Source: Hygrophila difformis (taxonomy: Eukaryota > Streptophyta > Magnoliopsida > Lamiales > Acanthaceae). Taken from it: a stretch of 64,000 nt of DNA. The number at the start of each line of letters is the position of its first letter. Position 1 is the stretch's first letter. Positions 33,645 to 45,124 of this stretch are shown here, one piece after another. The translations under genes were made by a program, and so were the position numbers. The DNA is taken from the NCBI GenBank assembly GCA_030278955.1, contig JAOANR010000006.1, positions 55,084,915-55,148,914 of the forward strand, given 5' to 3'. The notes under the pieces are model-generated. The model saw only the letters and a list, made by a program, of their open reading frames with translations. It made no database searches and was not told the origin of the DNA.

Positions 33645-36600
33645 CTAAAGCCTTGGGAACCATGTCCCAGCCATATCAGCCGCTAGGAGAGGACGAGCTG
33701 CATCGGGGGGATAAGCCCATGTGGTGAAGAACTCGAGCTCTCTAGAACCAATTTTCGCCATGTGATCAACAACAGCATTACCTTCCCTCAACATGTGGTG
33801 CCAAACATAACCCTTATGCAAGCCCAGGATCCCAACGATATTCTCAACCAAAGGATAAAGGCGATGATCAACCGAGACTTGATCGCGGATAAGATGCAGA
33901 GCCTCCAGGGAGTCCGAGTAGCAACAAGCATATTCGATACCTTGGTCATGGAGATGCTTCAGACCGTTCCAAATGCCATGAAGTTCAGCAACGAGATTGA
34001 AAGTGACACCGACATAACCCGAGAAACTTCAAGCCAACACCCATGGCTATCCCGAATAACGCCCCCAAAACAGGCTTTGCCCGGGTTTCTAAGAGCACTA
34101 CCATCAACGTGCAAGATCATCCCAGAGTGATTGTGAGCGTTCAAAGTAACGACTCGAAGATCCCTCCGGCGAGGCAGGCGGCCACATGCTCGATCAAAGG
34201 AATTGCCTAGGAAGCGAGCTTGTCGAGCCACAGTCTCAAGATCAGGAGTAATCCCACGGAAACAAAAATTATTTCTAGCCAACCAAATGCACCAAATGAC
34301 AGCCCACTGAGTACCCTTCCACAGGCGACCAAGGTGAGCAAGAAATTGTGTGCCAGAAGGAAAATTAATCAAGCTAATGGCTGAGGGGATACCTCCAAAC
34401 TTGCTCCACAGAGCCACGGTCCATGGGCAGAGAAACAGGAGATGCATGAGGGATTTATTCACATCACCACAAAGAGTACAAGTTGCTGACGCAGCAAGCC
34501 CACGAGCATGAAGAACTTCATTCGAGAGGATAGTGTTATGCGCAGCAAGCCAGCTGAAAACCCTAACTTTTTCAGGTGCACGGAGATGCCAAGCCCACGC
34601 TTTATCCCGATCAATGCATACACCCTGCTGCGATAAGGTCCGCTCATAGCCCGAGCGGACCGTATACCGTCCAGAACCGAACGCAGCCCAGCACTAGTGA
34701 TCGTCGGCATTCTCATGCAGGGAGAACGGGCCAAAGTCATGAGCTTCATCTTGGATATCAGTCGGGACTGTGGTCATAATACCAGACCACTTCCACGTGC
34801 CATCCTGAAAAATATCTCTGATGCGAAGAGCCGTGTCGGAGATATGGACATACGGAATACGCGGGGCAATCGCCCCCTTCTCAACCAGGAGCTGTACCAC
34901 AAGCTACTGTCCCCAACGCCAATACGCATCTGAAACCCAGCATCCAGGAAAGGGGAGACCTTGATTAAAGCATTGAAGGTTGATGATGATCCAGGCCTAG
35001 GGTGAAGCGCAGAGGTAGGCATGCCATACTTATAGGTGATGAGATTAACCCAAAGAGAGAACTTTGAAGTCTGTAAGCAGCGAATAACTTCCCTAAGAGT
35101 GCAATATTCATATCGCGACACTTACGCAATCCAAGGTCCCCCCATTTCCGAGGGCGAGCAACCTTATTCCAATTAACCAGTGGGATACCTCGACCGTTTA
35201 TGTCTTTCCAAATAAAGTTTCTGACACAAGGATCGATCTTGTCACACGTAGCAGACGGAAGCCAATAATTTTGGATGAAGTAAGAGGGGATAGTCGCAAG
35301 CACGACCCTTGCTAAAGTGACATGACCCGCCTTGTTTAATAACGAGCGTTTCCAATTTCCCAATTGAGCATGCATTTTCTCAATAAGAAACTCAAAATGA
35401 GAGTCACCAGTAACACCTTTGAATAAACGAAAACCCAAATAGCGACCAAGCTTTGTCAAAAAATTCACACCCAGAAGGGAAGATAACTCCATGCACAAAT
35501 TAGTGGGAACAGCCGCTGAGGCAATAGCAGTAGATTTGTTAGAGTTGATACGAAGGCCAGACAAACTCGCAAAACTTCCTAGCACCCCATCAATACATTG
35601 AGCACTCATGGGAGTGGCTTTGGAGAACAACAATAGATCGTCAGGGAACATTAAATGAGAGAGGGGGGGGGGGGAGCGTTTCGGGCTAGGTAAATAGGCT
35701 CCCAGCTGCCAGATTCAACCTTAGCAAGGATAGATTGAGACAATTTTTCCATAATGATAATGAATAAGTATGGCGAGAGGGGATCCCCTTGACGAAGACG
35801 TTTGGAAGGGGTGAAGGGAGGGAGGGCAGACCCATTCCAAAGGATGGAATACACCGGAGAGCGCACGCAAAACATAATAATTCTCACCAAGGTCTCCGGG
35901 ATGTTCATTTCACTTAGACAAGTTTCAAGGAAGTCCCATGACACGTTGTCATAAGCTTTTTCCAAATCTATCTTCAATAGGAATTCCTGAGATCGCCTTT
36001 GACGAATATGAAAAGTTGAAACAACCTGTTGAAGGAAATAGCATTTCCGGACGTCCCATGCCCTGGCAAGAAAGTTGATTGTGACGTGCCAATATAATCT
36101 TGGAGAAAAGGCCGAAGAATATTGACCAACACCTACGTGAGAATTTTATAAGATACGTTGCATAAACTGATAGTATGTTGTTGAAGGATAGAACCATCCG
36201 TCTGCCAGTTACAATAAACCTCAAGCCCCATAATCTTTGATCGTTGTCATCGCACTTTGGTTTGATTATGGAAGTAGCGAGTATTGCGATCACCAAGAGA
36301 GACCCATTTGTCTCTAGATTTTTGGAACCACAATACCTCCTCCTGTTGTAACACCAAATCAAGCTCTTTCATAAGATCTTGTTCAAGGATGCATAATTGT
36401 GCAGAGTCAATCCTCAAGAGACAGCATCTGATACCCTCAATTCTCCTCAACAATCTCTTGTTGCGCCTCGAAATGTTACCACAGTGGTAAGTATTAAAGT
36501 GGACTGAGGCGTCTCTGACTGTCTCCAGACGTCGAGAGATTGGCTCATCCTCCAAGTGCCAAGCAGCATCTACAACATAGGCATACATAGAATGGTGCGC

Positions 36601-37364
36601 CCATGCACCCTCCCAACGAAATGGTCGAATGCTAGCAGGTCGAGCAGGGGGGTAGCAACGGAGGAAAATTGCATTGTGGTCCGAAGCACGTCTAGGCTGT
36701 ACTTCAACACAGCTTTTGGGGAACCACACTATCCATTTTGGGTTAGCAACGGCACGATCCAATCTCTTTCTAGCCAGAGGTCCTCCGGACGTATTCTTTT
36801 GATAGGTGAATGGATCCCCGACAGTAGTTAAAGTCTCCAAATCACAATCAACGAGCAAGTCACGAAATTTTTGACACTGTCGAGGAAGGGGGGCATCCCC
36901 AAGGCTTTCGAGTTATATAATACCTCATTCCAGTCCCCAAGGACCATCCAGGGACCTTGGAAAGAATTGTAAACACTTATCAGGTGATTCCACTCTCGGC
37001 TGCGATCTCTCAGGCAGGGACTAGCATAGATTGAAGTAAAGAACCAGTAGGAAGAACCCCTAGAAACCTTGAAAGTTGCCATCCTGGTATGAACCGAGGT
37101 GACAGAAACATCAAAGGGAATACTAATGCGACGGAGTGTCCAAATACCACCCGCTCGTCCCGAACATTCAATGATGTTGACTGCTTCATAATCAAGGCGA
37201 TACAGAAAAGTCTTCAACCGCTCAAACAAACCTTGAGGTTCAAAAATAATCAAAATAGAAGACTTCAGATGTTTAAGAACATCCGCTATGTGGCGTTGAG
37301 TATTTCTGTGCATGGCACCACAAATATTCCATGCCAGAATTGTGAAATCCTTGAATGCAATCAT
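33645..37364 (-). pseudogene. LINE ORF2: endonuclease, reverse transcriptase, RNase H
   Basis: The ATG at 37364 starts the endonuclease (ILAWNICGAMHRNTQ, FEPQG, WMVLGDWNEVL, ASDHNAIFLRCYP at about 36660-36700). RT pieces follow: KIDLEKAYDNVSWDFLE (35925-35977), RQGDPLSPYLFIIIMEKL, and the catalytic box as MFPDDLLLF (35651), where the usual Ala of FADD is Pro. Then come the post-RT region (34965-35651), zf-RVT (34459-34749) and RNase H (MILHVDGSALRNPGKACFGG at 34070-34130, MLREGNAVVDHMAKIG near 33770-33800). Multiple frameshifts (36360, 35977, 35121, 34749, 33960) make it inactive. Confidence 0.88.
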
Positions 37365-38871
37365 TGGGAAACAACCTCAAGATGGTCAGTTTCCTCAGAT
37401 CTAGCGGATTCAAAATCCACTTCATGATCAGTGTCACACTCAGTGTCCATTTTACTCGATGGTTCATCTTCCAAGGCTGCAAAGGCATTGCTAACTGGGA
37501 TAGGATGATCCATTGATGAAGAAGTTGTCCGACGGGCCCTTTTGCTCTTCCTATTCCGATTGAAATCCTCTTGATCATCTTGTGGCTGGGATTGCAAAAA
37601 GAGGGGATTATTTTCAACACGTATAGGCACGACACCATTGCTAGTACGAGGAGATTTAGGAGTACTGTCTGTCGCCGATACTTTCATAGAAGTCTGGGAC
37701 TTTCGCGGGAATGGCTTCTCATTAGTGAGTTTGAATTCCTGGGGTTTTCCTCGTCGAGGCGGCCGGGGCGGACGCGTGACGGTGGTCCAGTCACCATGGG
37801 TAGGGACAAGCGAAATAAGGGAAGAATCTTTATTAGAGGAAGGATCCGACAATTCCTCTCCCAAGGAATTAGGCAGATTTCTTGCACTCATAGAATAGGA
37901 AACTTCCTTATTGTCTGGCAGGGGGAGATCAACATGCATATTTGGCTGAGAACTTTCCTTAAAATGTGCGTCGTTAGCCACAGCCTCCTCCGGCGATTCT
38001 TGTGACGTCGGATTTGGGACTGCCGTTGTGGAAGGATTACTACCAGGAGATGGATCCGTATCCGGCATGCCTCCAACGGGATGAATCCATTTAGCCAGTC
38101 CATGACACACTACTCCACAAGTGTTACAAATATTATGGAGTCCTTTTTATGCGACCAATTGCCAAGATTGATTGACGAAGACCTTACCAATAACCGGCCG
38201 AGAGAGATCAATTTCAACACACGCACGGGTGAACTGGCCCCTCTGCATGCCCTTTGTGTTACTATGAATCCGCAATACTCGCCCAACTAAGCCAGCAATA
38301 ATAAACATCGCTTCTTCATCATAGAACACGCTAACTAAGTTCGGGAATCTCACCCACACCGCTGTTTTAGTAATGTCACACTTGGGATCAAGAAACTCAA
38401 TTGTCCAAGGAGCCACTGCCACAAGGTGATTGAAGACCGACCACGGACCCCCATAGAGCACCTTACTAGGATCATCCTCCGTATCAAACTTTGCCAAAAA
38501 AACCCACGGTTCACATCAAGCAATTCATAATGGCCCGTAGGTTTCCAGATGCGAGTCAACTTCTCATTCAATAGGACTAAACCAATCCTTTTGCCAAGGA
38601 CCTTGATCACCAGTGCATCCTCAAATCGCTGGCATAAGCGCTTCATGGCCAAATCCGAAAAATCCACACTGGGCAGAAGAGGATTGCCATTGACAAAACC
38701 AAAGGTACTAAGATCTCTCAAAGGTCGGTCATCCTGATCTGGAACCTCTGGACGACGAAAGGTGATATCACGGAAAGAGGGTTTCACCACAGGAGGGGTT
38801 TCGTTGGAGTTAGGGGGCTCCGGCGGAGGGACCGTATTAGGGAGAAGGGGAGAGTTTTCCGAGTTGAACAT
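37361..38871 (-). pseudogene. LINE ORF1, DUF4283-like
   Basis: The ATG at 38871 begins a Pro-rich N-terminus, then the DUF4283-like domain (RFEDALVIKVLGKRIGLVLL, WKPTGHYELLDVNRGFF). A frameshift near 38490 moves to KVLYGGPWSVFNHLVAVAPW. A second shift near 38130 leads to a broken CCHC knuckle, CNTCGVVCHGLAKW, where the last Cys is Trp. A charged, Ser/Pro-rich tail ends with a TGA that overlaps the ORF2 ATG. It is an RNA-binding protein of the LINE RNP in the family; here it is defective. Confidence 0.85.
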
Positions 38872-38889
38872 ACTAGGACCGTCTAAATC

Positions 38890-38904
38890 TACAGTGGCTC
38901 CAAT
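38890..38904. repeat. Target-site duplication of second LINE, right
   Basis: TACAGTGGCTCCAAT, identical to 33525-33539, lies next to the LINE 5' end. Confidence 0.9.
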
Positions 38905-39118
38905 TTAATTGCATAATTTGTATATACAAAAAATATTAGGGAGAAAATATATAAATAACATCATAAAAATTTCCAAAAACATCATAAAAATTCTAAAATA
39001 CATACTTTACAAACATATCTCCAAACAAAAGTATACACAATTAAAAATTCTAGCTTCGGCTTCCCCCCAAAAAAAAATTAATGTTCAGCAAAAAAAAAAA
39101 TATACACAAATAAAAGTT
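38905..39118. other. AT-rich spacer, no gene
   Basis: It is an A/T-rich spacer with A-runs between the LINE and the MULE inverted repeat. Nothing coding is seen. Confidence 0.5.
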
Positions 39119-39315
39119 GGGTGTTGCTAAATATACACCCTTTTGACACCCTCTTTTAGAAGTGGTAAAAGTCAATATTGAAATAAGTGAAGTTCAGGAT
39201 TTTTTGCATAGTTAATTTAAAACATTTTCAAAAGTCATGAATATGGCATAGGGAATAGACTAGGTAGACCGTTGCAGTAAATTAAATATCACTACTACTC
39301 TACAAACTGCATCAT
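39119..39315. repeat. Left MULE terminal inverted repeat
   Basis: It pairs with 42881-43083. The matching blocks are colinear with small indels; divergence is around a fifth by eye. Confidence 0.8.
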
Positions 39316-39957
39316 GCTTTCCAATTCAATATTAGTCGTTGACCCCTTTCCAATGTTAACTTTATCAGAAAACTACAGTCAAATAGAGAATGTAAATATT
39401 ACTTAGGTTGTAATTTAAGTAACCAAATTTTTGGAAAACAAAAAATAATAATTGATGTTTAATATATGTATAGTATAAATGGTAACATGAAAGAGAACGA
39501 AACAGTGATTTTAAACAAATTTCGGATGTAAGAAACCCAAATGATGTATTAATTCTTGGGTGCACAAGGTGAGCAACTAACATATTATTTTTTTATTGTT
39601 AATTTGTTATGCAATGATAATCAAAATTTAATAGAAAATATATAATTCATTAATAATTCTCAAATTTTGACTATTTTAAGAAAGTTAAATCTTACCTTAA
39701 GAAATTTTGTTCTAAATTGATTTTCGTTTCTTTATAATTTTTTTCATTATAAACTATTCTAACTACTTTTTCTTGTCATAATTTGTAGGTGGTTCAAAAA
39801 AATGACAAATTTCTATGAAAATAACGTAAAGGAATGCATTGGACCCTCTACAACATCACGATTTTATACCAATCGGGTATAATATTTATCATGGTATTAA
39901 TATTTTTTTTTAATAATCATAACATTTAATATTTTTTAACATAATTATTAAACCTTA

Positions 39958-42651
39958 GGTCTTTAAGTCTCTTGAAGAGCTGAAAGAATGGGTACAAAGC
40001 ATAGCATTCTCGCTTGGTTATGTCGTCAAAACAAGAAGATCAAAGGATAAAAGAAAATGGCATGGTATCTTATGTCACACTTGTTTGTGATCGCGGTGGT
40101 GAATATAAAGGCAGAGAATCAAGCAAAAGAACAGGTACCAAAAAAATTAACTGTAAATTTCAGTTAATGGGTTCTTATTTGACAAGATATAACGTGTGGA
40201 TGTTGAGGGTCATTTGTGATGAGCATAACCATCCACCTGCACAACACTTGGAGGGGCATGCTTATGCAAGACGATTGAAAGAAGGCGAACAAAAGTTTCT
40301 AGTTGATTTGACAAGTAAGAATGTTACACCACGTGACATATTATCAACGATGAAGGAGCAAGACGAGAATAATGTTTCTACACTAAAAACCATATACAAT
40401 GCTCGGCAAAAGCTTCGCTTGTCCCAAAATGTTGGAAAAACTCCAGTACAGGTTCTTATGTTGCTTCTAAATGAGAAACATTTTCTTACTGAGTTTTCAG
40501 TAAATAATGTGACAGATGATTTGGAGAATATATTCTTTATTCATCTGCAATCCTTGGATATATGGCGTGCATTTCCACATGTTTTAATTGTAGATGCAAC
40601 GTACAAGACAAACAAATATGATATGCCTTTTGTTCAGATTGTTGGTGTGACTTCAACCAACAAGACATTTAGTATAGCTTTTGCCTTTGTCATTAATGAA
40701 AAGGAGGAGAACTATACTTGGGCATTAACATGTCTAAAGATGACGCTAGAGGAGTGCATGCATCCACGCGTAATTGTAACAGATAGAGAGTTGGCTCTGA
40801 TGAATGCCTGCCAACAAGTTTTTCCCAATGCCACTCGGTTGCTTTGTAGATGGCATATTACTGAAAATATTAAAAAGCACTGCAGGCAATCTATCAAATC
40901 GCAGGATGAGTGGGACTCCTTCCGTGCTATGTGGATTATACTTGTTGAATCTCTGACATTTATTTTGTACACTGAAAACTATAAAAAAAACTTCAATCAA
41001 TGCTGAATGGCTATCCAGGTACAAATCTCTTTATTATATAAATAATTGTTTATAGTTTTAGAAAATATTACATGCATAATTAAAATTTTTCTTTACAAAT
41101 CCAGGTGTTTTGAAATACCTTGACCAAGTGTGGTTGAGCAAATATAAGGAAATGTTTGTGTCAGTTTGGATTGATCGTTATCTCAACTTTGGAGAATGAA
41201 CTACCAACAGAGTTGAGAGCCAACATGCAAAGTTAAAGAAATACCTTTGTGCAAAAAATTCTTCTCTGGACAAATTTGTTGGTTGTATCGATCGAATTCT
41301 GAAGTCTCAACTTATATCGATATATGAAAGTTTTGAAAAGAGCAAAATTGTCCTTAAACACGAACACAATTTATCGTGTTTTAAAATGCTACGGGGTTTG
41401 GTTGCACTTGAAGCTTTGGATATCCTACTGGGGGAACTTCAACGATTGAGTAGACAACAATTAGACTCTTCAAACTGTGGTTGTAAAATACGCCATAGTT
41501 GTGGGTTACCATGTGCTTGCATACTATAAAGTTACTTGCATTCAGAGGGTACATTTAATTATTATTTTTTAAATTATATATATATATATGTTGAATTTTC
41601 ATAAATTAATGGTATTTCAATGTAGGTGGGTGTATTCCATTGGATGCGATAGATATCTTCTGGAGGAAGCTTGATTTATCACCATTAACTTTTGAGGAAA
41701 ATGAGGATATATATTGTGACGGAGAGTTAGAAATGTTCAAAGAAAACTTCTCTAAGCAGTCAAAAGTGGGGAAAAAAAAGTTTGCTAAGAAAGCTCAGAG
41801 ATATATTTCTGCCAACTACAACACTTATTAAAGAGCCCAAAATTCAAAAAAATACGCGTGGACGACCATCCCTGAAGAAACAACATCAGAAACATATGGA
41901 CTCTATAAGTCAAGCTCCCAGAAGACGTAGTTGTTCAGCCATGTCAAAAACTGTTGGGTTGGATGTGATGCATTTCAACAAAGATCCAGCAAGACATAGT
42001 TCATATATGACAGACTTAAACGAAGAGCCATCCGAGCAGGTTTCAGACTTCATAGACCTAAACCAGATGCATCAGTCATGTCACATTAATCCATTAATGA
42101 AAGAAATTTAAGATATATTCCACCCTTACATCACACATATTCAAGATGTTAGAGGTGATGGAAATTGCGGATTTCGAGCAATATCTGTTTGTCTTGGTTA
42201 TGGCGAAGATCAGTGGCTCTATGTTCGACATCAATTGTTAGATGAGTTATTGAGCTCGTATGATGACTATGCTAGAGTTTTCATTGATGGAATCGGTGAA
42301 TTGCACAATTCACTGTGTTTCTCACAATCACCTGCACCCGCAGAATACTGGATGGTGATGCCTACAACTGGTGTCTTGATTGCCAAAAGGTTTGGGGTGA
42401 TTCTCAATTATTTAACCACACGAGGTGAGATGACCTTCTTTCCTCTTTGGAGAGGCCCGGAACAATTTCAATATCATCAAGCTATTACGATTTCACATGT
42501 ACATGGCAATCATTACGTGACTGTACAATTAGAAGGAGAATACCCAATGCCTACAATTTCAGCTTATTGGGTCCGTCACGTCACAGAGCTACATCTGCAG
42601 CAGGATGACAAACCATGTATATCTCACGCCTGGAATTTTATAGGCAATTAA
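39958..42651 (+). pseudogene. FAR1/MULE transposase fused to OTU cysteine protease domain
   Basis: Order along the sequence: FAR1-type DNA-binding region (FKSLEELKEWVQSIAFSLGY at 39961-40020, then after a one-base shift CDRGGEYKGRESS and ICDEHNHPP). Next is the MULE DDE domain (LIVDATYKTNKYDMPFVQIV, VIVTDRELALM, RLLCRWHITENIKKH) at 40580-40890. An intron at about 41015-41104 follows, then RVESQHAKLKKYL after an in-frame TGA at 41197-41199. A SWIM-like finger CGCKIRHSCGLPCAC lies at about 41477-41522, then another intron and a basic linker (NTRGRPSLKKQ). Last is an OTU domain (VRGDGNCGFRA at 42147-42181 with the catalytic Asp/Cys, HGNHYVTVQL at 42500-42530 with the catalytic His). Stops and frameshifts (40050, 41197, 41800, 42110) make it a pseudogene, although the 178-residue OTU part is clean. 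OTU-bearing MULE transposases are known in plants; the protease's role in transposition is not. Confidence 0.88.
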
Positions 42652-42880
42652 AACCTTGTAATTTTGAAAGACCCTTTATAACTATAGAGGATTATTCTTG
42701 AATTTGGCATCCTTAGTTGTAATTGGTCAATGTATTAGTCCTTTTAATAAATTAATATTTTATTTTAATTCATATTTTAATCAATTTAAAATAAATCAAT
42801 TTCTAAACTTTTCAAATAATAGATTAATTACTACTACTATTACAATTACAGATTTATTAAAAGGACTAATACCCTCACCG

Positions 42881-43083
42881 TGATGCAGTTTGTATAGTAG
42901 TGGTATTTAATTTACTGAAAAAGTCTACCTAATCTATTCTATATGCCTATATTCCTATGACTTTTGAACAAGTTTTTAATGAAGTGTGCAAAAAATGCAA
43001 AAAATTCATAAACTTCACTTATTTCAAGATTTACTTTTGCTGAATTCTAAAAGAGTGTTAAAAAGGGTGTCTATTTAGTATAT
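42881..43083. repeat. Right MULE terminal inverted repeat
   Basis: Inverted copy of 39119-39315; similarity fades after CTAAATAGACACCC (minus strand) near 43083. Confidence 0.8.
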
Positions 43084-43273
43084 TTGTGATATTTATTTAG
43101 CCAACCACATAAAAATTTATAATCATAAGATTAAAGAAATAACCGCCCAGGGATTGACAACCACAAACAATTAATGAAAAAATTTATATCTCCAAACTGA
43201 TTTTTTCGCACAATATGATTTTTACAATTTACCTTTCCATTATAAGAACACTCAAACCTTCAACCTCAATCTG

Positions 43274-43283
43274 TATATAAATA
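43274..43283 (+). promoter_or_regulatory. TATA box of gene-like fragment
   Basis: TATATAAATA lies about 100 bases before the ATG at 43375, with an A-rich leader between, as in a normal plant promoter. It suggests that 43200-43850 is the start of a gene and not a transposon. Confidence 0.4.
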
Positions 43284-43374
43284 CTGTGAAGCATCGATCT
43301 AGTCAGATTTTCAATTATATTACTCCAGAAAAAAATCAAGAAAATCAATTCCATGGCAGATCAAATCCCCAGCC

Positions 43375-43523
43375 ATGGCAGATGAACGTCATCAATTTCA
43401 TGTTGGAAGTGGGAATTGGTGGGATTCAAATTCATCCCGAAACAGCACCGGCGAATTGGATTCCAATTTCCGATGGCCGCCGGATACTAAATCCAGGCCC
43501 ACCGAAGACTGTCCTTTTTCTAA
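43375..43523 (+). pseudogene. First-exon fragment, possibly a bHLH112/123-like N-terminus
   Basis: The ATG at 43375 opens about 50 codons (MADERHQFHVGSGNWWDSNS, later DTKSRPTED) up to a GTAAGA donor-like site at about 43523. The start, with Trp-Trp after a Gly/Ser patch, recalls the N-terminus of plant bHLH112/123-type transcription factors; this is a resemblance recalled, not searched. A preceding ATG at 43353 begins a 10-codon upstream ORF that repeats CCATGGCAGAT. Possible further exons are 43600-43652 and 43702-43845 (GGSGGGGHLSIGSQR), flanked by AG/GT sites. No bHLH domain is found downstream, so the gene is truncated or decayed. Confidence 0.35.
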
Positions 43524-43849
43524 GTAAGAATTCTGTCACAATTATTTAAGTATTGTACATTCTTTTATCTTCCTTCCACATCACCTCACTGTCAATTAGA
43601 GACGAAAAACTCTGCCGGCAGAAAAGGGGATTCTCCCTGGATCATTATCTCAGGTGAATTCCAGTGTTCTAATTTTTGCCGGCACTGGTTTCCATTTCCA
43701 GGCAGACGACTATCGCGGCGGCAGCGGCGGCGGCGGCCATTTAAGCATTGGCAGTCAACGCATAAGATTATTACTACAATCTAGTGAAATGTTGAGTAAT
43801 TTGATAAGAAGAAATACGATGTATAGATACAGTAATCCGGAGAAGTGAT

Positions 43850-44275
43850 GGTGGGATGATGTGAAATAATTATTGTTGGGAATGTTTCGGTCACTGTCAG
43901 ATTCTGACTCAAAGGTCTGCGAGTGGGGTCTCCGTCCTGCACGCGCACAAGCCGCGTGGATCCCACACGTTGACTTGTGTCCCATCTTTAAAAATAAATC
44001 AAAATCCGACGGCGACACACGGGCACAGCCTTACGGCAATGCTTCTGACTCATACCACCACCACCACTCCAATTCTTTGCTTATTTATTATATTATTTTA
44101 CTTTATTTTCTATAATACAACTATATGAATCACTCAATCGTTTATTATGTCATATTTTAACTTTTGATACTATTTATTTATTAGATTTGACCTAATGTAT
44201 CGCAATTATATGAATAAAAAATATAGGCAAGTTCGATTTTGTAGGATTCATCTAATCATATAGTTTTAAAATATA
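43850..44275. other. Gene-free spacer
   Basis: It has a mixed-composition patch at 43880-44060 (CACGCGCACAAGCCGCGTGG) and then AT-rich DNA. I see no ORF or repeat to report. Confidence 0.4.
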
Positions 44276-44526
44276 CTTTCTCTATTTTTTATTATTTGAT
44301 ACGTACCCACATTTAACGCAGTCCAATGCACATGTTAAATTATTAATAACGCAAGTTCGGTACAAGTGAAAATTCTAAAAGTTCACTACACGACGAGACG
44401 AATCTAACAAGATCGCACTTGACTATATTTTAACTTTTATAACTATGATAAAACTTTAAGTGAAAGTATCTGTGTGGAAAGTAGCAACTTATCCAATGTA
44501 TCAAAAATTCAAGAACGGAGGAAGTG
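44276..44526. mobile_element. Stowaway-type MITE 1
   Basis: It runs from CTTTCTCTATTTTTTATT after TA to ACGGAGGAAGTG before TA. It shares internal blocks (GACGAATCTAACAAGATC, GCAGTCCAATGCACAT) with the next MITE in inverted orientation. Its ends are degenerate. Confidence 0.6.
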
Positions 44527-44535
44527 TATTTTATA

Positions 44536-44786
44536 CTTCCTCCGTTTGCTTTTGTTTGCACCATTGCCAAATGTACTACTATTCATTGGACCACTTCAAC
44601 TTTAATTTTTATCATAGGAATTATATTATAGTCAAATGAGATCTTGTTAGATTCGTCTCATCTTTTATTTTTTAAATATCGAACTTTCACAATTTTTACT
44701 TGCACCGAACTTGAGTTATTAATTGTTAAAAATGTGCATTAGACTGCGCGGTAGGTGGGTCCATAGCAATAAAAAAACAGAGGAAG
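44536..44786. mobile_element. Stowaway-type MITE 2
   Basis: Ends CTTCCTCCGTTTGC and AAAACAGAGGAAG are inverted repeats flanked by TA on each side (44534-44535, 44787-44788), as for Tc1/mariner-derived Stowaway elements. It is about 250 bp with no coding capacity. Confidence 0.75.
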
Positions 44787-44874
44787 TATAACTTTACTTA
44801 TTCACATTTGAAGATATTAACTGTTAAATAAGGGCATTGGATTATGTGTCAAAAAGTTTTAAGACATAGTAAAC

Positions 44875-45122
44875 ACTCCCTCCATTTTTTTAAAGGTTAC
44901 GTTTTTGACTTTTTTTACTTTTTATTGTAGCACTTTGACTTCTATTTTTGTTATAGTTATAGAAGATAAAATATAGTCAAGTGAGATCTTGTTGGATTCG
45001 TCTCATCTTGTAGTTTTTAAATATTAAATTTCTAGAATTTTGAGTTATTAATCGTTGAAAATATGCATTTGCATACGTGCAAATGAGAAGTGTAATTTTT
45101 TTTTAAAAAAAAAGGGAGAAAG
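44875..45122. mobile_element. Stowaway-type MITE 3
   Basis: CACTCCCTCCATTTTTTT at the left and AAAAAGGGAGAAAG followed by TA at the right form inverted ends. The interior shares GTCAAGTGAGATCTTGTTGG and ATTCGTCTCATCTT with MITE 2 in the same orientation. Confidence 0.7.
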
Positions 45123-45124
45123 TA

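Larger units (their letters stand above)
33540..38889 (-). mobile_element. Full-length L1-type LINE, 5.35 kb
   Basis: It is bounded by a 15-bp duplication and a poly-A tail (poly-T at 33541-33554). ORF1 (38871-37361) and ORF2 (37364 to about 33645) are both present but frameshifted. It is a different family from the 5.6-kb LINE split by Athila: the proteins align only at motif level. It inserted between a CACTA MITE and a MULE. Confidence 0.9.
39119..43083 (+). mobile_element. MULE with long terminal inverted repeats
   Basis: The left end (39119 to about 39315, from GGGTGTTGCTAAATATACAC to CTACAAACTGCATCA) and the right end (42881 to about 43083, TGATGCAGTTTGTATAG onward) are inverted copies over about 200 bp. 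Blocks include GAAATAAGTGAAGTT, TTCAAAAGTCAT and CAGTAAATTAAATA. Inside, in sense orientation, is a FAR1/MULE transposase with an OTU domain. The usual 9-bp target duplication was not found, possibly because the outermost bases have decayed. Confidence 0.85.
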
